Source of the DNA: Bdellovibrionaceae bacterium UBA1609
GTDB lineage: Bacteria > Bdellovibrionota > Bdellovibrionia > Bdellovibrionales > UBA1609
DNA: 64,000 nt
NCBI GenBank assembly: GCA_002321895.1
Contig: DCMZ01000005.1
Coordinates: 167,554 to 231,553 of the forward strand
Direction: 5' to 3'
This document shows, piece by piece, positions 52,645-60,766 of this stretch; positions within the stretch are counted from its first letter, which is position 1; each line of letters starts with the position of its first letter. Made by a program: the position numbers and the translations under genes. The notes beneath the pieces were generated by a model, which did no database searches, was not told the origin of the DNA, and was given only the letters and a program-made list of their open reading frames with translations.

Positions 52645-53866
52645 GTATAACTGGGAAGACCACGACCAATGGCCTTTTGTCAAAGAGGTCTGTAAAAAAC
52701 TTGCTAATTGTGGGTATAAAACTTATTTGGCGGGGGGTTGTGTTCGAGATCGTCTCCTTGGTCGGAAGCCTAATGACTTCGATATTGTGACGGATGCTAG
52801 GCCCGATGAAATTCAAGAGCTCTTTGAGAAGACGTTGGATGTAGGTAAAAAATACGGGATCATCCATGTGATTTTGGAGGGTGTCTCTATTGAGGTGGCT
52901 ACTTTTCGCAAAGATGGTTTGTATTTGGACGGTCGACATCCTGAATCGATTGAGTTTTCGGATGATTTTGAGGACTCAGAGAGACGAGATTTTACAATAA
53001 ATTCTATGTTTTACGATTTTGTGACGGGCCAAATTATTGATCACCAAAAGGGCCGTCAGGATCTCGAAAATCAATGGATTAGATGTGTAGGTGAGCCCCA
53101 TCGAAGATTTTCCGAAGATCACTTAAGAGTTTTAAGAGCCATTAGGTTTTCTTGCCAGTTGGGATTTTCAATAGAGAGTAACACCTGGGACCAGTTGTTT
53201 GGTTTCGAAGAAGCCTTTAAAGAGATTTCCGCAGAACGAATTCAGCAAGAATGGATAAAAATACTGGGTTCTAAGGATGTCGTTCGCGGGATTCACCAAC
53301 TGAGAGAGTTAAATTATTTTCGAGGTATAGCGCCAAAAAGTTATTGGTTAGGGGATCACTCATTGAATCCATTTTTGGTTCTAGATCGGGTATCTGTGAG
53401 AACTGAGGATTGGGTGTGTCGATTGTCAGCGCTATACATAAATAGTTCAATTGAAGAGGTCCGAAGCGACCTACTTAGGTTGAAGTTTCCAAAGAAAAGT
53501 ATCTTGCAAGTGACCACGATACTACAGTCCCTTCGAAAACTAATGGATTTCAATTTGCGTGAAGGGCAAAGGATAGAAATCATTGCCGGTGATCCGTCTT
53601 ACATGGCCTTGTTGCTTTGGGAGTGTTTGCCCTCAGCAGCGAAGATGGATTCGGAAAAGCAAAACGAACAGGCTGTAGCGACTCTTAAAATACATTTGGC
53701 TAGAGGTCCCTATTTACCTAAGCCTTTGGTGAGTGGAAAAGACCTAGAAGAAGAAACGAATCTGGAGCCTGTAGCTTTTGGACAGACGTTAAAAGAATTA
53801 TTTTGGATTCAGCTAGAAAACCCAAAAATAGAAAAGCTTCAATTGTTGAATCATTTAAAGAGATGA
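52643..53866 (+). CDS. CCA-adding enzyme/poly(A) polymerase family protein
   Basis: About 407 residues. The nucleotidyltransferase head has LAGGCVRDRLLGRKPNDFDIVTDA (quoted in part: GGCVRDRLLGRKPNDFDIV) with the catalytic DxD, then ERRDFTINSM, then neck and body domains. It could add CCA to tRNA or, less likely, polyadenylate; the two cannot be told apart here. The ATG at 52643 overlaps the queG start codon on the other strand. A TTG at 52607 is an alternative start inside queG and has no better site. Confidence 0.9.
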   Translation: MYNWEDHDQWPFVKEVCKKLANCGYKTYLAGGCVRDRLLGRKPNDFDIVTDARPDEIQELFEKTLDVGKKYGIIHVILEGVSIEVATFRKDGLYLDGRHPESIEFSDDFEDSERRDFTINSMFYDFVTGQIIDHQKGRQDLENQWIRCVGEPHRRFSEDHLRVLRAIRFSCQLGFSIESNTWDQLFGFEEAFKEISAERIQQEWIKILGSKDVVRGIHQLRELNYFRGIAPKSYWLGDHSLNPFLVLDRVSVRTEDWVCRLSALYINSSIEEVRSDLLRLKFPKKSILQVTTILQSLRKLMDFNLREGQRIEIIAGDPSYMALLLWECLPSAAKMDSEKQNEQAVATLKIHLARGPYLPKPLVSGKDLEEETNLEPVAFGQTLKELFWIQLENPKIEKLQLLNHLKR

Positions 53867-54043
53867 GTTCTTTTTAATTTTGGCTTTAGTGCCAGTATGA
53901 TTACGCCAATTCATTTCTGGATCCGAAAAGTATCTCTTATTCCATGCTTCCCATTTTGATTTGGGATGCTTATGAACGACTCGCCCCTGTTCGTCAAAAA
54001 TATCAGGGCCTTTTCCAAATAGAAAGTCTAACAAAAATTTCAT
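53855..54043 (-). CDS. Small basic protein
   Basis: 62 residues, MKFLLDFLFGKGPDIFDEQG at the start, then a lysine/arginine-rich stretch with WEAWNKRYF and a basic tail. It overlaps the CCA-type gene end by 12 bases. The start at 54043 is a guess; no strong ribosome binding site is seen, and a longer TTG-started version reaches 54088. The regular composition suggests a real, conserved gene rather than chance, but the evidence is modest. Confidence 0.5.
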   Translation of the reverse strand: MKFLLDFLFGKGPDIFDEQGRVVHKHPKSKWEAWNKRYFSDPEMNWRNHTGTKAKIKKNSSL

Positions 54044-54147
54044 AGGCCGAGAATAGGTGTAATTCTTCGAAAAGTAACCACTAGACAATGGGCGTCATTA
54101 GAATTTCAGGACCCCTCAAATCGGAATAATGCGATTACGCTTTAAGG

Positions 54148-55473
54148 ATGGCTCGTTTAGAAAATTTTGTTCCGTCTTTGATTCCCGGCCGGATCTCTGA
54201 GATTTCTCCTCAAAACATTACCTATACTTTTGACTCCGGAGAGGTGAAGCGGCTTCGTTTGGGCGCACACATGGCTCCTTTCGTGAAACTGCTTAATGGT
54301 ACATCATCTTTGTCGGAGGCTCATGTAAGTCTATTTCAATCGGAACCTATGCCCATTCAGGTCAGTGAGGTGCTTAATGCCTTGTCATTGATGGGTAATA
54401 TGCAAATGTTTGTTAACAACCGGGAGTTGATGGAAACACTTTCCGCTTTTGTTGATGGTCATGGTTATAATGATGTTCAAAACTTAGTAAGAACAGAGGA
54501 ATTTACGGCTCAACATTTTACAATAGAACGCTTGAGAACACTACTTAAGAACACCCCTTTAAATGCCAAGAACGACGTTGAAATACTCGATTACATTATT
54601 AAGAAGTCTCGCTTGATGGAGTGTCCTGCGGGCGAAATTGTAATTCAAGAGGGAGTTGTCGGTGATTCGGTCTATGTATTATTGACTGGAGAAGTGGGTG
54701 TGTATCGGCGTCGAGAGTTTGAAAATCCATGGGAGTATATTTCCAGTATATATGCCATCAGTTTGTTTGGCGAAAGTGCAGCATTGCCAGATAAAAAAAG
54801 AACCGCCACAGTTATGCCAATAGTGGACAGTTGGATTCTTGAGGTTCCTTTTCAAAAATTAGTGAATGTAAATAAGCGAGAAACTTTTACTGATTTTAAT
54901 TCAGTAAAAACTCGAGTGGTAGTAAATCAAATATTGCAGACAGCACCGATGTTTAGTGGATTGCCTTCCGATGCGTTACAAGAGTTCGTAAAGAGATGCG
55001 AGTTGGTCCAAGTAAGCGAAGGCATAGATATTACCTTCCAAAAGGCGAGGTCCGAGATAACAAGCACAGATGTACTTCTTGATGCCTCCTCGTTCTATTT
55101 TATTTTAGATGGGCAGGTTGAAGTCATAAAAGACGGAAAAGTGATAGGGCTACTCAATAAAGGTGATTATTTTGGAGAAGTAGGGGCATTAAATAAGATG
55201 GGGCGAACAGCTACTTGTAGAGCTCTAAAGGAGTGTAAGTTGTTAACACTTTCGGCAGAATCTCTAAATCAAGTGTTTGCTAAAAACTTCCGGCTTGCTT
55301 TACAGGTTGAGAAAATGGCTGAAGATCGTTTGCAGAAATCCCTAGAAGGAGATCATTCTGACTCTAATTATCTATCTCCCGTTCACTTTGACTTTGAACA
55401 AACAAACGTAACTTCACATGATATTGGTGAAGTCACTTCCGTAGGGATGACGGGTAGAGCCGAAAACGAATAG
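54148..55473 (+). CDS. Protein with two cyclic-nucleotide-binding domains
   Basis: 441 residues. A non-classified N-terminal half of about 150 residues precedes two cNMP-binding domains: the first with PAGEIVIQEGVVGDSVYVLL and FGESAALPDKKRTATV, the second with FYFILDGQVEVIKDGK and FGEVGALNKMGRTATC. Both keep the phosphate-binding FGE and RTAT. No helix-turn-helix or channel is attached, so it is probably a cAMP/cGMP-sensing adaptor. The gene starts right after AAGG. Confidence 0.85.
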   Translation: MARLENFVPSLIPGRISEISPQNITYTFDSGEVKRLRLGAHMAPFVKLLNGTSSLSEAHVSLFQSEPMPIQVSEVLNALSLMGNMQMFVNNRELMETLSAFVDGHGYNDVQNLVRTEEFTAQHFTIERLRTLLKNTPLNAKNDVEILDYIIKKSRLMECPAGEIVIQEGVVGDSVYVLLTGEVGVYRRREFENPWEYISSIYAISLFGESAALPDKKRTATVMPIVDSWILEVPFQKLVNVNKRETFTDFNSVKTRVVVNQILQTAPMFSGLPSDALQEFVKRCELVQVSEGIDITFQKARSEITSTDVLLDASSFYFILDGQVEVIKDGKVIGLLNKGDYFGEVGALNKMGRTATCRALKECKLLTLSAESLNQVFAKNFRLALQVEKMAEDRLQKSLEGDHSDSNYLSPVHFDFEQTNVTSHDIGEVTSVGMTGRAENE

Positions 55474-55478
55474 TGCAT

Positions 55479-55757
55479 CTACCATTTGAGGTTAGCGCAA
55501 CTGTCGATAATATCTAACATTCTTTCTTCTGAAATAGGGCCTCGAGCTTTCTCATAGAGTGCAACTCTGCGATCAAAGCATAAATTACCTGCTGCTCGAA
55601 AAGCCGTGGGCTTGTCCTGAGCCACGACTTTTATAGTGCCGATATCTCCGGTTTCCACTTCATATGTGAATTGCCCATTGGTCGAAGCCATGGCGTTTGT
55701 TGTGTTCATTAGCAGCATAACTATTAGGGAAACAAAAACGGCTATAAAGGTTCTCAT
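55479..55757 (-). CDS. Small exported protein
   Basis: About 92 residues with a signal peptide (MRTFIAVFVSLIVMLLMNT to AMAS). The mature part has two cysteines (NLCFDRR and DSCANLKW), likely a disulphide. AGGAGA is 5 bases before the ATG at 55757; the longer reading is rejected. No family recognised. It converges on the cNMP gene with 5 bases between. Confidence 0.75.
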   Translation of the reverse strand: MRTFIAVFVSLIVMLLMNTTNAMASTNGQFTYEVETGDIGTIKVVAQDKPTAFRAAGNLCFDRRVALYEKARGPISEERMLDIIDSCANLKW

Positions 55758-55958
55758 AAAAATCTCTCCTGTTATGCCATTAGATAAGGCAAATCCAGTG
55801 CCAAAGAGGAGAGGGGGCAACTGTATAAGTAGCTGTAATTACAATAGAAAATTCAGTGGTGGAGGTGGTGAGCGAGCTGAATTGTAATTTGGCCCTAGAT
55901 TGTCTCCATCCTGTCTATCTCCTAGACAAGTGCTACATCAGGGTCCTATGATTGGCGT

Positions 55959-56810
55959 ATGCAAAAATTCAATTATTTTTTATTTGGTCTATTGTTGATT
56001 GGGCCTTCATTGAGTCATGCTAGTGAGATCGCTGGGAAGCTAAACAAGGGTGAGATTTCCATTGAATCATTTTGGCTTTACGAGTTTCAAAGAGATGAAT
56101 ACGAGGTGGCTTCGAGTGAAGAAGCCACAGAAACCAGCACCGCTGTGTTATCTACCTATTTGGAGTTTGCAGCCACTGATAAATTGAGTTTTGTTACTTT
56201 AATCGATTATGCTGATGAAAACGTAAAAGACTTGAATACGAATACCAATACTAAAAGTAATGGTTTGCAAAAAGTGGGCGCAGGAGTCTATTACCAAAAT
56301 GACTATTTAGCTGATAAGTTTTTTGTGATTTCCGCAATGCTTCAACCCAAGTTGGCTCGCCGCCAAGATAACCGGCTTCTTCAGGATCGAACTCGTTTGG
56401 CCTTAGAGATATATCATGAATGGATTAGGCCAACAGGAAGTTGGGGTCTTGGATTGTTGTTAAATCCCTCATTGGATTCAACAGAGCTGGACAATGGGGA
56501 AAAGGTATCGGGTGGGGATACGGTCAACGCTTTAATCTATTATGAAAAAGATCTTACTGATGGAGTTACCTTAGGAACTCGGTTGCAATGGGTGTCTCAG
56601 TTGGATGAAAAGAATGAAGATACTGATACAAAATTGGAGTTCGCAGATCGAGTTATCTTGAGTCTCTATTATGTAGAAGCTGTTTCTAAAAACTGGGAAA
56701 TCATATCTTTTTTAAACTATCACCGTGGATTAGAAAAAGATGTGAATGACTCCGATATTAAACTTGATGATGGAAAAGAGATACATTTCGGTATGAGGTA
56801 CACTTTATAA
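55959..56810 (+). CDS. Exported beta-barrel-like protein
   Basis: 283 residues. Signal peptide MQKFNYFLFGLLLIGPSLSHA. The body has alternating hydrophobic and polar strands with aromatics (LSFVTLIDYADEN, FVISAMLQPKLARR, WGLGLLLNPSLDS, VTLGTRLQWVSQL), and ends in a strand, IHFGMRYTL, fitting a small outer-membrane barrel. No family recognised. Its stop directly abuts the start of the cysteine-rich protein gene, so the two are cotranscribed. Confidence 0.72.
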   Translation: MQKFNYFLFGLLLIGPSLSHASEIAGKLNKGEISIESFWLYEFQRDEYEVASSEEATETSTAVLSTYLEFAATDKLSFVTLIDYADENVKDLNTNTNTKSNGLQKVGAGVYYQNDYLADKFFVISAMLQPKLARRQDNRLLQDRTRLALEIYHEWIRPTGSWGLGLLLNPSLDSTELDNGEKVSGGDTVNALIYYEKDLTDGVTLGTRLQWVSQLDEKNEDTDTKLEFADRVILSLYYVEAVSKNWEIISFLNYHRGLEKDVNDSDIKLDDGKEIHFGMRYTL

Positions 56811-57455
56811 ATGGGTCAATTGGGTTCTATGCTCTCTGAGCACAGCAAATTATTTTTCACTGACGATCAACTAACTACTGAAATCGATGTGCCTAGTGTG
56901 GTGTGTGAACCTTGTGAAGGGGAAGGGTTCACTCAAGCGAGTAAGTGCTGTACTTATTTTCCTTTCGTGGCCAATTATAGTATTGGTGCGGACATTGAAT
57001 TTTATATTTCAAAGTTTGGAAAGAAGGGTTTAGTCACCTTTCTTGGGTTACATCCTGAAAAGAAGTATCGTGATCAGTTTGCATTAAACGGTTTTGGCAA
57101 GGGAGAGGGATTAGGTTGTCCACTTTTCCAAAATGGAAGTTGTTCGGATTGGAGTAGAAGGTCTACAGAGTGTCAGTTTTACTTTTGTAAGCCATGGACA
57201 GCGAAGTCCATGAAGAAGGATCTGAGAAATTATATGAATGATATGGAAATGGGGTTGGCGCAGATGGCAGCAGTGCATGCTGGAGCCGATCAGGATGAGT
57301 TAAAATGGAGTATTGATGTATTTTCTCATAATGAATCCCCTTGGCTCATTTACGAATTGCAGGACTATTTTAAAGATTGCCATAAAGAATATATGGAGAA
57401 TCGAAAGGCCTGGATTGTTGAGCTGCAAAAGCAGTTCCCAAACCCTTTTAATTGA
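56811..57455 (+). CDS. Cysteine-rich protein, possible metal-cluster binder
   Basis: 214 residues, no signal peptide. Cysteines are grouped: VVCEPCEGEGFTQASKCCTYF, LGCPLFQNGSC and TECQFYFCKPW, quoted here as CEPC, KCC, GCP, GSC and CQFYFC. This resembles YkgJ-type zinc or iron-sulphur cluster proteins, but the match is not firm. It lies next to sufE, an Fe-S assembly factor, which strengthens the idea of a cluster. Begins with no gap after the barrel gene. Confidence 0.7.
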   Translation: MGQLGSMLSEHSKLFFTDDQLTTEIDVPSVVCEPCEGEGFTQASKCCTYFPFVANYSIGADIEFYISKFGKKGLVTFLGLHPEKKYRDQFALNGFGKGEGLGCPLFQNGSCSDWSRRSTECQFYFCKPWTAKSMKKDLRNYMNDMEMGLAQMAAVHAGADQDELKWSIDVFSHNESPWLIYELQDYFKDCHKEYMENRKAWIVELQKQFPNPFN

Positions 57456-57488
57456 CCCTCGATTGTTCGATATGCTAGCAAAGCTCCT

Positions 57489-57923
57489 ATGACAATCTCA
57501 GATAAGCAAGTTCAGTTAATAGATAAATTTCAGTCAATGGCTGACTGGGAAACACGTTACACGGCCATCATCAAAATGGGTAAAGCTTTACCCGAAATGC
57601 CAGAAGATTATAAATCGGATGATAACCTAGTTAAAGGGTGTCAGTCTCGAGTTTGGATTTTTGCAAAACTTAACGATAATGGCACTGTGAAGTTTTATGG
57701 CGACAGTGAGGCTATGATTGTTCGAGGTTTGGTGGCTGTTTTATTGGAAGTTTATTCGGGCCAGTCTCCTGATGAAATTCTTGAGCATCCTCCTCAATTT
57801 ATTAAAGAACTTGGGTTTGAAGGGAATCTTTCGCCCAGTCGAGCTAACGGTCTTCACTCGATGGTTAAACAAATCCAATATTTTGCAACGGCTTATAAGG
57901 CGATGTTGCAAATGCAAAAATAG
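57489..57923 (+). CDS. SufE-family iron-sulphur assembly protein
   Basis: 144 residues. SufE accepts sulphur from SufS and passes it to the scaffold. The catalytic Cys is seen in LVKGCQSRVW, with the family's KFYGDSEA, VRGLVAVLL and LSPSRANGLHSMV regions. Starts 33 bases after the cysteine-rich protein. No sufS or sufBCD nearby in the window. Confidence 0.93.
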   Translation: MTISDKQVQLIDKFQSMADWETRYTAIIKMGKALPEMPEDYKSDDNLVKGCQSRVWIFAKLNDNGTVKFYGDSEAMIVRGLVAVLLEVYSGQSPDEILEHPPQFIKELGFEGNLSPSRANGLHSMVKQIQYFATAYKAMLQMQK

Positions 57924-57938
57924 AATTATCTTTATTTT

Positions 57939-58643
57939 TTAAAGTGTTGCGTAGATACGGTGACTGTCGTCGTCGTCATCCAAAGCCTCTAATAGAGCTT
58001 CCACCTCAGATACTTGATCTTCGGTAAGGTCCGTTGTGTTTTTAGGCTTATAGGAAAGTTCTGCTGTTGTAATGTCCCAGCCACGATCTGAAAGTGCTGT
58101 GCGGATAACATCTAGATCTTCCGGAGCTCCATAAAAGGAGTACTTTTTTTCTTGTTTGTCGAACTCGACTTCGTTGGCATTGGCTTCGATCGCTTCTTCT
58201 TCAGGGTCGAAGTCTCCTTCCCTTAATCCTTCAATGAGGCAGACGCGATCAAACATCCATGCCACAGATCCCTGATCGCCCATTTTTCCGCCATTTTTAT
58301 TAAACACATTTCGGATGTTTGTAACCGTTCGATTTCGATTGTCTGTCTGACATTCAACTATAATGCCCACGTTGTATGGACCCTGGCCTTCATAAGTCAC
58401 ATCTTCAAAGTTGGCGGCATCATCGCCTTGTCCTGTGGCCTTCTGAATGGCTCGCTCAATAGTGTTCTTTGGGCAAGAAACATCCAAAGCCGATCGGATA
58501 GCAATTTTAAGCCGGGGGTTTCCTTCAGGGTCGGGGCCTCCCATTTTTGCGGCCACGTAGACCTCTCGAGCCAATTTAGTAAATAGTTTACCTTTTTTTG
58601 CGGCTACATCAGCCATGCCGGCTTTTTTCCAACCTTTTCCCAC
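57939..58643 (-). CDS. YebC/PmpR-family protein
   Basis: 234 residues. Sequence blocks GKLFTKLAREVYVAAKMGG, CPKNTIERAIQKATG, TNIRNVFNKNGGKMG and the acidic C-terminus match the family, whose members act as transcriptional regulators or help ribosomes through difficult sequences. Normally the N-terminus reads MAGHSKWxxI; here it is MGKGWKKAGMADVAAKKG, a variant. Converges on sufE with 15 bases between. Confidence 0.93.
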   Translation of the reverse strand: MGKGWKKAGMADVAAKKGKLFTKLAREVYVAAKMGGPDPEGNPRLKIAIRSALDVSCPKNTIERAIQKATGQGDDAANFEDVTYEGQGPYNVGIIVECQTDNRNRTVTNIRNVFNKNGGKMGDQGSVAWMFDRVCLIEGLREGDFDPEEEAIEANANEVEFDKQEKKYSFYGAPEDLDVIRTALSDRGWDITTAELSYKPKNTTDLTEDQVSEVEALLEALDDDDDSHRIYATL

Positions 58644-58749
58644 GAATCACTCCCTTAAGATAGGCTTCTAATTTAAAAATTATTTTATAGGGATGCTACC
58701 GTGATTGCGCAGCGGCATGAGTAAAGGGCCGCTAATATCTGGTAAAATA

Positions 58750-59499
58750 CTATATTTGATCTATTTCTTTGCGATCGATATACCGCCATTCACCGGATTT
58801 TAATCCTTTTAGGGTGAGAGGGCCGATTCGTATGCGCTTAAGAGCTATAACTTCCAGGTCTACCGCTTCGCACATTCTTCGAACTTGTCTTTTCTTTCCC
58901 TCTTTGAGGATAAGATGAAGTTTTTGTGATTTTTGTTCGAAATAGCATTTACAAGGTAATAGTTTTTGATCGTCCAATGTGATGGATCCATTGGAAAGGT
59001 TTTGAATTTGTTCTGCTGTGGGAACTGTTTTTACTTTAACAATATATTCTTTCTCTACATTGTTATCGGGTCCTATGATTTTTTTAACGAGAGGTCCGTA
59101 ACTTGAAAGTATCAAAAGGCCCGTCGTATCAACGTCTAGGCGTCCCACAGGAGCCATGCCATGTTTTAAATGGGATTTTAAGCGATTCTGTTTGGTTAAA
59201 GGCCTTCTATTTTTCTCTTGAATTAAATCCAATGCACTAGGGTATTCTCTTTCTTTAGGGCCTGAGACATATCCTATGGGTTTATATAAAATGACAGATA
59301 ATTTTTCATCCTGCTGGGATTTGGCCTGTCCGACCAGCTCTACTTCTACCGGTGGGATTATTTTAAATCCTAATTGCTCTACAATTTTTCCATCAACTTT
59401 CACTTGGCCTTGTGAAATGTATTGGTCGGCTTCTCTACGAGAACAGAGACCTAATTCAGACATGTATTTCGACAACCGTATAGCTTTATCGTCGCTCAT
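58750..59499 (-). CDS. RsuA/RluB-type rRNA pseudouridine synthase
   Basis: 249 residues. An N-terminal S4 RNA-binding domain (IRLSKYMSELGLCSRREADQYI) leads to a catalytic domain with APVGRLDVDTTGLLILS, where Asp of GRLDVDT is catalytic, and EGKKRQVRRMCEAV. It modifies a single uridine in the large or small rRNA. The 5' end overlaps the SDR stop by 4 bases (ATGA), so the SDR and this gene form a pair. Confidence 0.92.
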   Translation of the reverse strand: MSDDKAIRLSKYMSELGLCSRREADQYISQGQVKVDGKIVEQLGFKIIPPVEVELVGQAKSQQDEKLSVILYKPIGYVSGPKEREYPSALDLIQEKNRRPLTKQNRLKSHLKHGMAPVGRLDVDTTGLLILSSYGPLVKKIIGPDNNVEKEYIVKVKTVPTAEQIQNLSNGSITLDDQKLLPCKCYFEQKSQKLHLILKEGKKRQVRRMCEAVDLEVIALKRIRIGPLTLKGLKSGEWRYIDRKEIDQI

Positions 59500-60236
59500 A
59501 GGGAAATACCGCCATCTATAATTTCAATGCTACCGGTTTTCCATTGAGAAGCGGTTCCGCATAGAAACATAATATTTTCTGCCAACTCCTGGGGGCGCCC
59601 CATGCGGCCCAATGGGTGGGCAGCGTCCATTGACTGTTCCAACTCTTTCGCGTTGGAGATTTGGTCGAAGTTATGAATGGGAGTATTTACAATCCCAGGG
59701 CAAAGTGCGTTCACAGTAATTCCATACTGGGCCCATTCTAAAGCGAGAGTTTGCGTCCAACTGTTCATTGCAGCTTTTGAAGCCGAATAAGCGGCACATT
59801 GAGGTATAGGTCTCACGCCGATGGAGGAGGAAACATTCACCACAGTCGATGGTGAGGAGGCTTTCAGGTGCTGAAAACAGGCATTAGTGATCATAGCTGG
59901 TGCAAATAGATTCACTTGAAATTGTTGAGTCCAATCCTCCAAAGAATGATCATTAGCTTCTTTTCTTTCGATGATGCCGGCATTATTGATCAATGCTTTT
60001 AGGGGGTGGGAAAAACTTTTGGATTGAAGTTGGGAGCAAAGGTCAGAGACATCTGTTTCGCTGCTGAGATCACAAACAAAAATATCAGAGTTCCCCGGAA
60101 GTTCGCTGGCAAGGGCATTCAGCTTGGCTTCATTGCGTGCAACGAGAACAACATGCCATCCATTTTCCGAAAAAAGTTTCGCGGAGGCCTTGCCTATGCC
60201 ACTTGTGGAACCTGTAATAATTGCTGTTTGAGACAT
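59496..60236 (-). CDS. Short-chain dehydrogenase/reductase
   Basis: 246 residues. NAD(P)-binding ITGSTSGIGKASAK, the NNAG motif (LINNAGIIERK), Ser in VNVSSSIG, and the YSASK catalytic pair give a classical SDR. The substrate is unknown. The gene precedes the pseudouridine synthase gene on the same strand with a 4-base overlap. Confidence 0.92.
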   Translation of the reverse strand: MSQTAIITGSTSGIGKASAKLFSENGWHVVLVARNEAKLNALASELPGNSDIFVCDLSSETDVSDLCSQLQSKSFSHPLKALINNAGIIERKEANDHSLEDWTQQFQVNLFAPAMITNACFQHLKASSPSTVVNVSSSIGVRPIPQCAAYSASKAAMNSWTQTLALEWAQYGITVNALCPGIVNTPIHNFDQISNAKELEQSMDAAHPLGRMGRPQELAENIMFLCGTASQWKTGSIEIIDGGISL

Positions 60237-60344
60237 TGTTATCCTTCAGATTAGAAATTTCCATACCAAAAACTATAATACTCACAAAGGTATAAAGTTT
60301 CGGGCGTAACGTCTCTTGGTACCCGGTGCAGGGTTTGATGTCCA

Positions 60345-60375
60345 TAAAAAAAGCGAGATCAAGTGATCTCGCTTT
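60345..60375 (-). terminator. Intrinsic terminator of the small zinc-finger-like gene
   Basis: AAAGCGAGATCA and TGATCTCGCTTT make a 12-bp perfect stem (60350-60361 and 60364-60375). On the minus strand it is followed by about eight T. It lies about 25 bases beyond the stop of the small gene at 60401. Confidence 0.88.
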
Positions 60376-60400
60376 AAATTGAATTTTGATTTTGTAAAAG

Positions 60401-60628
60401 TTAGGCCGCTTTACGTCTTTTGAAAGCGGCATACTTTTTGTCAAAGTCTTTAGGTTTCTCACCCTTTTTGGTAATGAGTCCTACTTTGAACCACTCGTAG
60501 TGTTCTTCGCAGAAGTGCATTTTCTTTGGTTTCTTGCCGCAGCTATCTACAGGGCATCTTGTTGGTAACGCAACCACGTTATTTGGTGGTGCACCTGGGT
60601 TCTTTTTTTGCTTGTCGTCTTTTTCCAT
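60401..60628 (-). CDS. Small cysteine/histidine-containing basic protein
   Basis: About 75 residues. MEKDDKQKKNPGAP, then TRCPVDSCGKKPKKMHFCEEHYEWF, whose CPVDSC, FCEEH spacing could bind zinc, then a basic tail. AAGGGG is 7 bases before the ATG at 60628. No family recognised. It has its own intrinsic terminator, which supports it as a real, expressed gene. The upstream stretch to 60766 is non-coding. Confidence 0.72.
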   Translation of the reverse strand: MEKDDKQKKNPGAPPNNVVALPTRCPVDSCGKKPKKMHFCEEHYEWFKVGLITKKGEKPKDFDKKYAAFKRRKAA

Positions 60629-60766
60629 TATGTCCCCTTGTTGTGAACTAGACATACGTCTTATCGGACTAGGGTCTAGGGGGCTTAAATTTTTATTTCC
60701 CAGTACAAAACAGATAGGACTAGGCCTTTAATGAGGGAGGTAAAAAGGCCTATTTAGCCGATAATG

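Noticed and set aside
58711..58733. Terminator stem AGCGGC/GCCGCT between the pseudouridine synthase and yebC genes
   Set aside because: Only six pairs and no T-run on either strand; not strong enough to list.
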